Source: Cupriavidus sp. 2SB (lineage in GTDB: Bacteria > Pseudomonadota > Gammaproteobacteria > Burkholderiales > Burkholderiaceae). From it: a stretch of 64,000 nt of DNA. Made by a program: the position numbers and the translations under genes. The stretch is from contig NZ_SCMX01000009.1 of NCBI RefSeq assembly GCF_005503625.1, positions 62,001 through 126,000 of the forward strand, written 5' to 3'. The stretch's first letter is position 1; each line of letters starts with the position of its first letter. The notes under the pieces were generated by a model. That model was not told the DNA's origin and did not search any database. It saw only the letters and a list, made by a program, of their open reading frames with translations. This document shows positions 1-7,985 of the stretch, piece after piece.

Positions 1-1103
1 CGTTGAAGCTGTCGCTGTACGAGGAAACCGGCGCCATCGTGGCGGCGATGACCACGAGTATTCCTGAAGCGCCGGGCAGCCAGCGCAACTGGGACTACCG
101 CTACTGCTGGCTGCGCGACGCGTTCTTCGTGGTGCGCGCACTGAATAGCCTGTCGGAAGTTGGCACGATGGAGGACTATCTGCGCTGGCTGTCGAACGTG
201 GTGATGCAATCGCAGGACGGGCACATCCAGCCGCTGTACGGTATCGGGCTGGAGCGCGAGCTGCCGGAAAGCATGCTCGATCATCTGAGCGGCTATCGCG
301 GCATGGGTCCGGTGCGTGTGGGCAACCAGGCGCAGGAGCATTTCCAGCACGATGTGTACGGCAACGTGGTGCTGGCCGCCGCGCAGGCATTCCACGATCA
401 CCGGCTGCTGCATCGCGGTGGCCCGGCGGAATTTGCCAAGCTCGAAGACGTGGGCGAGCAGGCCGTGCGCGTATTCGGTACGCCCGACGCGGGCATGTGG
501 GAGTTGCGCACGCGTGCACGCATCCACACGTCATCGGCGCTGATGAGCTGGGTGGCGTGCGACCGTCTGGCCAAGATCGCCGAGAAACTCGAACAACCGG
601 CGCGGGCCGCGTACTGGCACGACCATGCGCATCGCATGAAGCAACGCATCCTGGACGAGTCGTGGAACGAGCAGCGGCAGGCGTTTGCCGAGAGCTTCGG
701 CGGCAAGGAACTCGACGCCAGCGTGTTGCTGATGGCGGAGGTCAACTTCATCGATCCCAAGGACCCGCGCTTTGTCTCCACCGTCAAGGCGCTGGAGGAA
801 ACGCTCTGCGATGGTCCCTACATGCGGCGCTACGAAGCGCCCGACGATTTCGGCAAGCCCGAGACCGCGTTCAACATCTGCACGTTCTGGCGCATCGACG
901 CGCTGGCGCGCATCGGCCGCCGCGAGGAAGCGCGCGAGATCTTCGAGTCGATGCTTGCCGCGCGCAACCCGCTGGGGCTGCTGTCGGAAGACACCCACCC
1001 GATCACCGGAGAGATGTGGGGCAATTTCCCGCAGACTTATTCGATGGTCGGCCTGATCAACGGTGCCATGCGTTTGTCGGCACCCTGGGACACCGTGATC
1101 TGA
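1..1103 (+). CDS. Glycoside hydrolase family 15 protein (5'-truncated by window edge)
   Basis: This is the C-terminal part of a GH15 enzyme (glucoamylase/trehalase type), an inverting hydrolase that removes glucose from alpha-glucosides. The frame is open to the left edge. About 366 residues are visible, and relatives are near 600, so an N-terminal beta-sandwich region probably lies outside. Visible family signatures are RNWDYRYCWLRD (visible residues 28-39), MWELR followed by SSALMSWVACDR (the region of the first catalytic Glu), and LLSED with GEMWGNFPQTYS near the end (second catalytic region). otsA starts 31 bp downstream on the same strand, which suggests a shared trehalose/alpha-glucan unit. 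Substrate cannot be told from sequence. Confidence 0.88.
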   Translation, partial: LKLSLYEETGAIVAAMTTSIPEAPGSQRNWDYRYCWLRDAFFVVRALNSLSEVGTMEDYLRWLSNVVMQSQDGHIQPLYGIGLERELPESMLDHLSGYRGMGPVRVGNQAQEHFQHDVYGNVVLAAAQAFHDHRLLHRGGPAEFAKLEDVGEQAVRVFGTPDAGMWELRTRARIHTSSALMSWVACDRLAKIAEKLEQPARAAYWHDHAHRMKQRILDESWNEQRQAFAESFGGKELDASVLLMAEVNFIDPKDPRFVSTVKALEETLCDGPYMRRYEAPDDFGKPETAFNICTFWRIDALARIGRREEAREIFESMLAARNPLGLLSEDTHPITGEMWGNFPQTYSMVGLINGAMRLSAPWDTVI

Positions 1104-1134
1104 GGAAAGGATTGGCCACAACAACAAGTGATAT

Positions 1135-2529
1135 ATGGGCAGACTAGTAGCGGTATCGAACCGGGTTGCGGACCCCCGCAACCACGCGGCGGGCGGCCTT
1201 GCCGTGGCGCTTTCCGAAGCGCTGAACAAGACAGGCGGCCTGTGGTTCGGCTGGAGCGGCAAGGTGGTGGACGCGGCCCACGGCGGCACACCGGGCGAGG
1301 GCGAGTTCCACCAGACCCAGGCCGGCAATGTCACGCTGGCCACGGTGGACTTGAGCCAGGACGATTACGACGCGTACTACCTCGGCTACAGCAACGGCGT
1401 GCTCTGGCCCGTGTTCCACTACCGTGTGGACCTGGCGGATTTCGATGCAGGCGGCAACCTCAATGCCTATCGGCGCGTGAACCAGTTGTTCGCGCGCAAG
1501 CTGGCACCGCTGCTGAAGCCGGATGACGTGATCTGGATTCACGACTATCACCTGATCCCGCTCGCGGCAGAACTGCGCGCCATTGGCTGCGGGCAGAAGA
1601 TCGGCTTCTTCCTGCATATCCCGCTGCCTCCGCCGCTGATCCTCGCAGCCATTCCGCAGCACGAATGGCTGATGCGCGCGATGTTCGCGTACGACCTGAT
1701 CGGCTTTCAGAGCCAGGCCGATCTCGATCACTTCTCGCGCTACGTGCAGGGCGAGGCGGGCGCGGAGCCGATGGGCGAGTATCGCTTCCGCGCATTCCAT
1801 CGCACGGTGCGCGCGCAGGCGTTTCCGATTGGCATCGATGTCGATGAATTCATCGGCCTTGGCCAACAGGACGAGGCGCGCGAGACCTACGAGATGATGC
1901 GTCACCAGTACGCGCGGCGCCGGCTGCTGCTGGGCATCGACCGGCTCGACTATTCGAAGGGGCTGCCGCAGCGGCTCAAATCGTTCCAGACGCTGCTGGC
2001 CGAGTATCCCGAAAATCGATCGAGCGCCACGTTGATCCAGATTGCCGCGCCGTCGCGCGAATCGGTGGATGCGTACGCCGACCTGCGGCGCGAGATGGAA
2101 GGCATTACGGGTGCGATCAACAGCGAGTACGGCGAACTGGACTGGATGCCCGTGCGGTACATCCATCGCTCCACGTCACGCAAGCGTTTGCCGGGCCTGT
2201 GTCGTGCGAGCAGCGTGGCGCTGGTGACGCCGCTGCGTGACGGGATGAATCTGGTGGCGAAGGAATACATCGCCGCGCAAGATCCTGACGATCCGGGTGT
2301 GCTGGTGCTGTCGCGTTTCGCGGGTGCGGCCGAGCAGTTGAAGGAGGCGCTGCTGGTCAATCCCTACGACACACGCGCCACGGCGCAGGCCGTGCAGCAG
2401 GCGCTGCACATGCCGCTGGCCGAACGACGCACGCGGCACCAGAAGCTGCTGGAGCGGATACGCCAGCAGGATGTGCATTGGTGGAGTAGCGAGTATCTGC
2501 GGACGTTGATGGAGTTGGAGGGGGGGTAA
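1135..2529 (+). CDS. otsA: Alpha,alpha-trehalose-phosphate synthase (UDP-forming)
   Basis: GT20 glycosyltransferase that makes trehalose-6-phosphate from UDP-glucose and glucose-6-phosphate for osmoprotection in the cytoplasm. The 464 residues match the family length. The N-terminus (GRLVAVSNR, then AAGGLAVAL) is the donor-loop signature. WIHDYHLIP (about 134-142), GIDRLDYSKG (267-276, with the phosphate-binding Arg and Lys) and LRDGMNLVAKEY (about 367-378, nucleotide-sugar site) are all present. The start is fixed by alignment to the usual N-terminus rather than by the weak ribosome site; an AGGAAAGG sits about 25 nt upstream. The phosphatase otsB is not seen here and may lie left of the window. 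Confidence 0.97.
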   Translation: MGRLVAVSNRVADPRNHAAGGLAVALSEALNKTGGLWFGWSGKVVDAAHGGTPGEGEFHQTQAGNVTLATVDLSQDDYDAYYLGYSNGVLWPVFHYRVDLADFDAGGNLNAYRRVNQLFARKLAPLLKPDDVIWIHDYHLIPLAAELRAIGCGQKIGFFLHIPLPPPLILAAIPQHEWLMRAMFAYDLIGFQSQADLDHFSRYVQGEAGAEPMGEYRFRAFHRTVRAQAFPIGIDVDEFIGLGQQDEARETYEMMRHQYARRRLLLGIDRLDYSKGLPQRLKSFQTLLAEYPENRSSATLIQIAAPSRESVDAYADLRREMEGITGAINSEYGELDWMPVRYIHRSTSRKRLPGLCRASSVALVTPLRDGMNLVAKEYIAAQDPDDPGVLVLSRFAGAAEQLKEALLVNPYDTRATAQAVQQALHMPLAERRTRHQKLLERIRQQDVHWWSSEYLRTLMELEGG

Positions 2530-2559
2530 TTTCCAACGTGGTCGATGCTGAGAGGCTGG

Positions 2560-2597
2560 CCCTCTCCCCCGCCCCTCTCCCGCTCGCGGGAGAGGGG
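2560..2597. repeat. GC-rich palindromic repeat, copy 1
   Basis: Core palindrome CCCCTCTCCCG / CGGGAGAGGGG at 2572-2597 with a CTC-rich left flank. It lies between the convergent otsA and mocA genes. With copy 2 it forms a larger inverted pair, because the left flank of copy 1 is complementary to the right flank of copy 2. Confidence 0.85.
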
Positions 2598-2631
2598 CGA
2601 ACACCGACGGGATATCGACCGCTGCTGGTTT

Positions 2632-2674
2632 GCTCCCCTCTCCCGCAAAGCGGGAGAGGGGCCGGGGGAGAGGG
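2632..2674. repeat. GC-rich palindromic repeat, copy 2
   Basis: Core palindrome at 2635-2661 (CCCCTCTCCCGC, AAA, GCGGGAGAGGGG) with a GGGGGAGAGGG right flank. It is in inverted orientation to copy 1, like a paired REP/BIME unit. Confidence 0.85.
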
Positions 2675-2699
2675 CTGGCGCATCAAATCCCGAGCGCGC

Positions 2700-3305
2700 T
2701 CAAACCAGATCCCCCGGCAAATCCACATCCCTGAACGGTCCATCGTCCTCGGTCAGAATCCGCGTCACCGGCTGCGACTTCAGCAACTCGCGCGCGCCTT
2801 CATCGCCATCGAGCTTCAGCAATTCATCGCGCCACGCCGCACCAAATCCCACAGGATGCCCACGCTTGCCATCGCGCCACGGGGCGGCAATTGTGTTGCG
2901 CGCCGTGATCGTCAGCGCGACCGCGCGTACCAGTTCCATCGACAGCCACGGCATGTCCGCGAGCGCCACCACCCAGCCGCGCGCATCGGGACTCGCGGCC
3001 ACACCCGCGCGCAACGCCGCGCCCATTCCGGCTTCCGCTTCAACGGACTCGATCACCTTGCAGCCACCGCGCCGCAATTCCTCGGCGAGTTCGGGATGGC
3101 CGGGACGCACCACCGCAATCGAATACGGCAGGCCCGCCGCCAGTGTGCGCGCGCTGCGCCACGCCACAGTGCGGCCATCGGCCATCTTCTCCATGAGCTT
3201 GTTGCGCAGGCCGGCCGGATCGAAGCGGCGGCCGAAGCCGGCAGCCAGCAGGATGCCGGTAGGCAGATCGGTCTGCGTAAGCGGGGCGCGTGAGGGCTTC
3301 GTCAT
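2700..3305 (-). CDS. mocA: MocA-like molybdenum cofactor cytidylyltransferase (NTP transferase)
   Basis: Nucleotidyltransferase of the MobA/MocA family, 201 residues, expected to join CTP to molybdopterin and make the MCD cofactor used by xanthine-oxidase-family enzymes. The N-terminal GILLAAGFGRRF is the NTP-binding loop, NKLMEKM supplies the usual lysine, and VALADMPWLS is the metal-binding DMP motif. I chose the ATG at 3305 over the longer upstream frame because it overlaps the xdhC stop (ATGA), a sign of translational coupling. It is the last gene of the cox operon, which encodes the enzyme that needs this cofactor. MobA-type GTP specificity cannot be fully excluded, but context favours MocA. 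Confidence 0.85.
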   Translation of the reverse strand: MTKPSRAPLTQTDLPTGILLAAGFGRRFDPAGLRNKLMEKMADGRTVAWRSARTLAAGLPYSIAVVRPGHPELAEELRRGGCKVIESVEAEAGMGAALRAGVAASPDARGWVVALADMPWLSMELVRAVALTITARNTIAAPWRDGKRGHPVGFGAAWRDELLKLDGDEGARELLKSQPVTRILTEDDGPFRDVDLPGDLV

Positions 3306-4357
3306 GGCTGTGCGGCGGTGATAGCCTGACCAGCAGGCAAAATCGGACACTCGGCCTCGCCGGCTGCGATTTCTCGCGCGGCCTTGGCGCCTTCCACCTG
3401 GAGGATGTCGGGCAGCGAGACATGGTTCTTCGCAGCGATCACTTCGGCCAGTACCGAGATCGCAATCTCGGGCGGTGTGCGGCTGCCGATGTAGATACCG
3501 ACCGGACCATGCAGGCGGGCCAGTTGCTGATCGGTGAGATCGAATTCCTTGAGCCGCTCGCGTCGCGCCTGGTTGTTGCGGCGCGAACCGAGCGCGCCCA
3601 CATAGAACGCGGGCGTGCGCAGTGCTTCCATCAACGCGAGATCGTCGAGCTTGGGATCATGCGTGAGCGCGATCACGGCGCAACGCTCGTCGAGCTTCAT
3701 CGCTTCCACGGTGTCGTCAGGCATCGTGCGCACCATCGTCACGCCGGGGATGTCCCACGTCTCCGTGTATTCCTCGCGCGGATCGCAGACCGTGACCTGG
3801 AAGCCGAGTCCCACCGCAATCTGGCACAGGTACTTCGACAACTGCCCCGCGCCGATGACGAGCATGCGATAGCGCGGACCATGGATGGTTCGCAGCGTCG
3901 CGCCATCGAACGACAATCCATCGGCAGCTTCCGCATGACCGAGCGATGCGCGACCCGTCGCCATATCGAGCGTGCGCGTCACGAGCTTGCCGTTTTCCAC
4001 GGCCTGCAGCAATTCGACGATGCCGCTGTGGGGCGCCAATGGTTCCGCCACCAGTTCGATGGTGCCACCGCAGGGCAGGCCGAAGCGATGCGCTTCCTCG
4101 GCACTGATGCCGTACTTCATGCCCTCGGGCACCTTCGATTTGATGCCTTCGCGATGTACGCGATAAATGATGTCGTCTTCGATGCATCCGCCCGATACGG
4201 AGCCGGCGACGAGTCCGTCGTCGCGCACCGCCAGCATCGCACCTTCAGGACGGGGCGACGAGCCCCACGTCCGCACTACCGTCACCAGCAACACGCCGTG
4301 ACCTTCCTGCTGCCACTTGACGCTGCTCTTCAGGACTTCGAGATCCACGCTGTCCAT
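3302..4357 (-). CDS. XdhC family molybdoenzyme maturation factor
   Basis: 351-residue XdhC/CoxI family protein. XdhC proteins bind molybdenum cofactor, promote its sulfuration and deliver it to xanthine-dehydrogenase-type enzymes. Visible signatures are the N-terminal XdhC_CoxI domain (TWGSSPRPEGAML, SGGCIEDD, then PCGGTIEL at about 95-102) and a C-terminal Rossmann domain with VIGAGQLSKYL and a following VCDPREEY acidic strand end. Its start overlaps the end of coxG by 28 bp and its stop overlaps mocA. The position inside the cox operon supports a role in maturing the CoxSLM enzyme. Confidence 0.93.
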   Translation of the reverse strand: MDSVDLEVLKSSVKWQQEGHGVLLVTVVRTWGSSPRPEGAMLAVRDDGLVAGSVSGGCIEDDIIYRVHREGIKSKVPEGMKYGISAEEAHRFGLPCGGTIELVAEPLAPHSGIVELLQAVENGKLVTRTLDMATGRASLGHAEAADGLSFDGATLRTIHGPRYRMLVIGAGQLSKYLCQIAVGLGFQVTVCDPREEYTETWDIPGVTMVRTMPDDTVEAMKLDERCAVIALTHDPKLDDLALMEALRTPAFYVGALGSRRNNQARRERLKEFDLTDQQLARLHGPVGIYIGSRTPPEIAISVLAEVIAAKNHVSLPDILQVEGAKAAREIAAGEAECPILPAGQAITAAQP

Positions 4358-4881
4358 GATCGTTTCCGCTTCTTGTCTTCATCGCCGCCAGTGTCGCCGG
4401 CAGCCTCATCGCTCTGGGTATCGTTATTGTCCTGCTCGTCCGGGCCGCTCACGGCCTCGGTGAATCGTGCGAAAAACGCATCGGCCATCTTGCGCGCGGC
4501 GGCATCCACCAGCCGCGAGCCGATCTGCGCGATCTTGCCGCCTACCTGCGCCTGCACCGCATACGTCAGCAGTGTTTCGTCGCCCTCGGCTGCCAGCGTG
4601 ACCTTTGCCGATCCCTTGCCGAAACCCGCCGCGCCACCCTGTCCGTCGAACTGGATCGTGTAACTGTCGGGCGCCGCGATATCGAGCAAGGCCATGCGGC
4701 CCTTGAAGCGCGCCTTGACCGGACCGACCGCCGCAGTCAGTGCGAGCAGGTAGGCGTTTTCGCCATCGGGCTCGATGCTCTCACATCCGGGAATACATTG
4801 CTTGAGCAGCTCAACGTCGTTCAGCGCGTCCCACGCTACCTGCTGCGGCACGGGCAGGCGCTGGGTCTGGGTCATTTCCAT
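4330..4881 (-). CDS. coxG: CoxG-like SRPBCC protein (carbon monoxide dehydrogenase subunit G family)
   Basis: 183-residue CoxG family protein with a START/SRPBCC lipid-binding-like fold. In CO-oxidising bacteria CoxG helps attach the dehydrogenase to the membrane. The N-terminal VAWDALNDVELLKQCIPG and the KARFKGRM segment are family signatures, and the tail after about residue 150 is acidic and Asp/Glu-rich. An AATTCGGAGGA ribosome site lies 8 nt before the ATG at 4881, which fixes the start. The start lies inside the end of the upstream coxE frame (71-bp overlap), so translation is probably coupled. Confidence 0.9.
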   Translation of the reverse strand: MEMTQTQRLPVPQQVAWDALNDVELLKQCIPGCESIEPDGENAYLLALTAAVGPVKARFKGRMALLDIAAPDSYTIQFDGQGGAAGFGKGSAKVTLAAEGDETLLTYAVQAQVGGKIAQIGSRLVDAAARKMADAFFARFTEAVSGPDEQDNNDTQSDEAAGDTGGDEDKKRKRSWTAWISKS

Positions 4882-6088
4882 GGGGGCGTCCTCCGAATTG
4901 TTTTATAGGTGAAACCGTGGTGGTTTGCGTATCGGCCAGCAGCGCTTCGAGCGCGAACAGGCTGTCCAGGTTATGTGCAGGGTGCAGGGCATCGACATGC
5001 GGCAGGATGGCCTGCATGCCACGCGCCTGCGGTGAAAAACCCGCATAGCGCAGCAGCGGGTTCAGCCAGACGATGCGATGCGCGAAGCGGCGCAGGCGCG
5101 CCATCTCGTCGGCCAGCAGGTCGATCTGTTCGAGGTCGATGCCGTCACTGACGAACAGCACCGTGGCGCGGCCCGACAGCGTGCGGCGCGCCCATTGGCG
5201 GTTGAACGTGGCCAGTGCCGTGCCGATGCGCGTGCCGCCTGCCCAGTCGCGCACCTGTTCGGTGATCAGCGTCACGGCCTCATCGGGATCGCGTTCGCGC
5301 AGTGCGCGCGTCACGTTGGTGAGCCGCGTGCCGAACAGGAACACATGCATGCGCTCGCGGCCCTGCATCAGCGCGTGGCAGAAGTAGAGCACCGCGCGCG
5401 AATACTGGCTCATCGATCCGGAGATATCGAGCAGCAACACCACGGGCGGCTTGCGCTGCGCATGGCGGCGGTATTTCCATTGCATCCATTCGCCATGCTG
5501 GCGGACCGCAAGCCGGGCACTCGCGCGCATATCGGCATGCGTGCCCGTGGCCGCAGGTTTCAGACGGCGCGTACGCTGCAATGCAAGATGCGCGCGCCGC
5601 GTGCGAACCAGATGCTGGAGCGCGCGCCACTCCTCGGCGGAGAGTGTTTCAAAGTCGCGGCTGGCCAGGCGCTCCTGATCGGAGAAGGTCAGCGGCGCGG
5701 TGAAGCGTTCCTCGCGCATCGGGCCTTTCGGTGTCGATGGCGTAGGCTGGCGCGCGGCGAGCGCATCGGCCAGACGGTTGCTGCGTTTCGGTGGCGGCGC
5801 ACCGGCATCGACGCGCGGCAACAGCATCGCGCGCAATTTGCCTTCCCAATCGGGATCGCGCCAGAACAGGTCGAATGCCGCATCGAACAGTGGGCGCTGG
5901 TCAGGACCGGAGAGGACCAGTGCGGCCAGCGCGGCGCGCACCTCATCGCGCGCACCGATGTTCACGTGGTGCAGTGCGGTCAGTGCATCGACGGCATGCG
6001 CGGGCGAGAGGGCGAAGCCCGCATCGCGCAGCAGCCGCATGAAGTGGGTAACGTTGCGCGCCAGCATCGGCAGCGGACGGGATGACAT
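4811..6088 (-). CDS. coxE: CoxE-like VWA domain protein
   Basis: 425-residue VWA_CoxE protein. CoxE works with the AAA ATPase CoxD in assembling the active site of molybdenum CO dehydrogenase in Oligotropha. A von Willebrand A domain occupies the C-terminal half: the MIDAS motif DISGSM is at 221-226, a later TRIGTAL supplies the Thr, and FVSDGID the Asp. The N-terminal half is helical and Arg-rich. I used the ATG at 6088, one base past the coxD stop, rather than a start 48 bp upstream inside coxD. The last 71 bp overlap coxG; the tail after about residue 390 is low-complexity and may be recently extended. Confidence 0.9.
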   Translation of the reverse strand: MSSRPLPMLARNVTHFMRLLRDAGFALSPAHAVDALTALHHVNIGARDEVRAALAALVLSGPDQRPLFDAAFDLFWRDPDWEGKLRAMLLPRVDAGAPPPKRSNRLADALAARQPTPSTPKGPMREERFTAPLTFSDQERLASRDFETLSAEEWRALQHLVRTRRAHLALQRTRRLKPAATGTHADMRASARLAVRQHGEWMQWKYRRHAQRKPPVVLLLDISGSMSQYSRAVLYFCHALMQGRERMHVFLFGTRLTNVTRALRERDPDEAVTLITEQVRDWAGGTRIGTALATFNRQWARRTLSGRATVLFVSDGIDLEQIDLLADEMARLRRFAHRIVWLNPLLRYAGFSPQARGMQAILPHVDALHPAHNLDSLFALEALLADTQTTTVSPIKQFGGRPHGNDPDPAPARAAAGSVGRAERR

Positions 6089-6089
6089 A

Positions 6090-7004
6090 TCAGGCGGGCG
6101 TGGTGCCGGCGAGTAACTCGGCGATGGTCGGACCATCGGCGCGGGCCAGATCGTCCTGATACTTGAGCAGCACGCCCAACGTATCGCGCACGGATTGCGG
6201 ATCGAGTTCTGTCACACCGAGCGCCGCGAGTGCGCGACTCCAGTCGATGGCTTCGGCAATGCCCGGCGCCTTGAACAAGTCGATGCCACGCAGGCGATGG
6301 ATGAAATCGACGGCCTGCCGCTGCAATGCTTCGGCCGCTTCGGGTGCGCGCGCAGCCACGATCTGCAATTCGCGGTCGCGCGATGGATAACCCATCCATT
6401 GATACAGACAGCGACGCTTGAGCGCGTCATGCACTTCGCGCGTACGGTTCGACGTGATGATGATCAGCGGCGGCGTCTCCGCGCGCAGCACGCCGATTTC
6501 GGGAATCGATACCTGATATTCGGAAAGCACTTCGAGCAGGAACGCTTCGAACGGCTCGTCGGCACGGTCGATCTCGTCGATCAGCAGCACACGCGGCACA
6601 CCCGGTGCAGCGGGATCGGGCATCAGCGATTCGAGCAAGGGCCGCTTGAGCAGGAATTCGTCGCGATAGAGCGACTGCTGCTCGGGACGTTCCCCACGCG
6701 CTTCGGCCAGACGCAACGCCATGATCTGGCGCGGATAGTCCCACTCATAGAGTGCACTGGCCGCGTCGAGTCCTTCGTAGCATTGCAGCCGCAACAGGCG
6801 CGTGCCGAGCATCGCGGCCATCGCATGTGCAAGCGCGGTCTTGCCGACACCGGGCTCGCCTTCGAGAAACAACGGCCGCTGCATGCGCAGTGCAAGGTAG
6901 AGCACCGTGGCGGTCTCGCGATCGGCGAAGTATTGCTGCGCGGCGAGTTGGGTGAGGGTGGTGTCGATGGAGGTTGGAAGCATTTGGATGTCGGCGAAAC
7001 CCAC
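6090..7004 (-). CDS. coxD: MoxR-type AAA+ ATPase (CoxD-like)
   Basis: MoxR-family AAA+ chaperone ATPase. With CoxE it forms a cox-type metal-cofactor assembly pair. Walker A GEPGVGKT is at 49-56 and Walker B VLLIDEIDRADEPFEAFLLE at about 138-157; an ITSNRTREVHDALKRRC sensor/arginine-finger segment follows. The start is uncertain. The GTG at 7004 (304 residues) has a GGGGAG 11 nt upstream, but that is part of a palindromic repeat; the ATG at 6983 would give 297 residues. Two repeats separate it from coxM, so its expression could be set apart from the structural genes. Confidence 0.92.
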   Translation of the reverse strand: MGFADIQMLPTSIDTTLTQLAAQQYFADRETATVLYLALRMQRPLFLEGEPGVGKTALAHAMAAMLGTRLLRLQCYEGLDAASALYEWDYPRQIMALRLAEARGERPEQQSLYRDEFLLKRPLLESLMPDPAAPGVPRVLLIDEIDRADEPFEAFLLEVLSEYQVSIPEIGVLRAETPPLIIITSNRTREVHDALKRRCLYQWMGYPSRDRELQIVAARAPEAAEALQRQAVDFIHRLRGIDLFKAPGIAEAIDWSRALAALGVTELDPQSVRDTLGVLLKYQDDLARADGPTIAELLAGTTPA

Positions 7005-7017
7005 CGTTTGTCTTGCT

Positions 7018-7043
7018 CCCCTCTCCCGCGAGCGGGAGAGGGG
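7018..7043. repeat. GC-rich palindromic repeat, copy 3
   Basis: CCCCTCTCCCG, CGAG spacer, CGGGAGAGGGG. It is followed by GGGGGTGAGGG, which pairs with the CCCTCACCCCC flank of copy 4. It lies in the coxM-coxD gap, inside an operon. Confidence 0.85.
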
Positions 7044-7109
7044 CTGGGGGTGAGGGCAGGCGGTTCAAATGAGACTAGTCAGCGATTGCACCTCATGCCC
7101 TCACCCCCA

Positions 7110-7137
7110 CCCCTCTCCCACTTACGCGGGAGAGGGG
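7110..7137. repeat. GC-rich palindromic repeat, copy 4
   Basis: CCCCTCTCCCACTTACGCGGG followed by AGAGGGG. Its arms carry the same TAAGTGGGAG variant seen in copy 5 on the other strand. It is inverted relative to copy 3; together they could fold into one long stem in the coxM-coxD transcript. Confidence 0.82.
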
Positions 7138-7173
7138 AGCGCATAGCATAGGGCGGCGCGTTAAATTACCTAC

Positions 7174-7974
7174 CTAGCCTTTCAACGCCTGTTCCACCGC
7201 ACGGCTTGCCAGCACCGGAATCAGATGCGCCCGATACTCCGGCGATGCATGCAGATCGGCATTGAGTCCCGACGCATCCACCTTCACCGCTCTCGCCGCA
7301 GCCGGCGTAAAGCTCGCCGTCAATGCCTGTTCCAGTGCCGGTGCGCGAAACACGCTATCGGCCGCGCCAGTCACAGCCACGCGCACCGTCTTGCCGCTGC
7401 GCGCCACCATCACGCCGACCAGCGCGAAGCGCGAGGCTGGATTGCGGAACTTCACATAGCCGGACTGATCGGGCACGGGAAAGCGCACGGCCGTGATCAG
7501 CTCGTCGGGTGCGAGCGCGGTTTCGTACAAGCCCTTGAAGAAGCTGTCGGCAGGAATCTCGCGACGATCCGTCACGACCGTAGCGTTCAGCGCGAGCACC
7601 GCAGCGGGATAGTCCGCAGCAGGATCATCGTTGGCGAGCGAGCCGCCGAGCGTGCCCATCGCGCGCACCTGACGGTCGCCGATGCCGAGTGCCAGCGACG
7701 CCAGCCCCGGAATGCGGCGCATGACTTCCGCGTTGGCCGCCACATCGGCATGACGTGCTGCGGCACCGATGACCACGGCATCGCCCTGCACCTTGATATC
7801 AGCCATGCCGGGAATGCGCGCCACATCGACAAGCATCGATGGCGAAGCCAGTCGCAGCTTCATCGCGGCAAGCAGGCTTTGTCCGCCGGCTAGAAACTTG
7901 GCGTCGCCATCGGCCTTGAGTTTCGCCACGGCTGCCTGGGCATCGGTGGCGCGTTCGAACTGGAATGCGTACAT
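7174..7974 (-). CDS. coxM: CoxM-like FAD-binding medium subunit of molybdenum hydroxylase
   Basis: 266-residue FAD subunit that passes electrons from the Fe-S subunit to an acceptor. The two flavin motifs of the CO dehydrogenase medium subunit are present: AGGQS (29-33, usually AGGHS) and TLGGSLA (108-114, usually TIGG). A CO_deh_flav_C-type domain forms the C-terminus. The ATG at 7974 follows an AAGGGGA ribosome site; the frame runs open far upstream inside coxL but that part is not coding. It is 11 bp downstream of coxL, in order S-L-M rather than the M-S-L of Oligotropha. Confidence 0.95.
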   Translation of the reverse strand: MYAFQFERATDAQAAVAKLKADGDAKFLAGGQSLLAAMKLRLASPSMLVDVARIPGMADIKVQGDAVVIGAAARHADVAANAEVMRRIPGLASLALGIGDRQVRAMGTLGGSLANDDPAADYPAAVLALNATVVTDRREIPADSFFKGLYETALAPDELITAVRFPVPDQSGYVKFRNPASRFALVGVMVARSGKTVRVAVTGAADSVFRAPALEQALTASFTPAAARAVKVDASGLNADLHASPEYRAHLIPVLASRAVEQALKG

Positions 7975-7985
7975 GTCGTGTCCCC

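Noticed and set aside
2560-2674. The GC-rich palindromes as a CRISPR array
   Set aside because: There are only two close copies here, with unequal spacing and inverted orientation, and no cas genes; they fit dispersed REP-like elements.
3290-4663. A 457-codon plus-strand frame opposite xdhC and coxG
   Set aside because: xdhC and coxG have clear motifs and operon spacing; this frame has none.
5078-6085. A 335-codon plus-strand frame opposite coxE
   Set aside because: It is a shadow of a gene with an intact VWA MIDAS motif, and has no start site or similarity.
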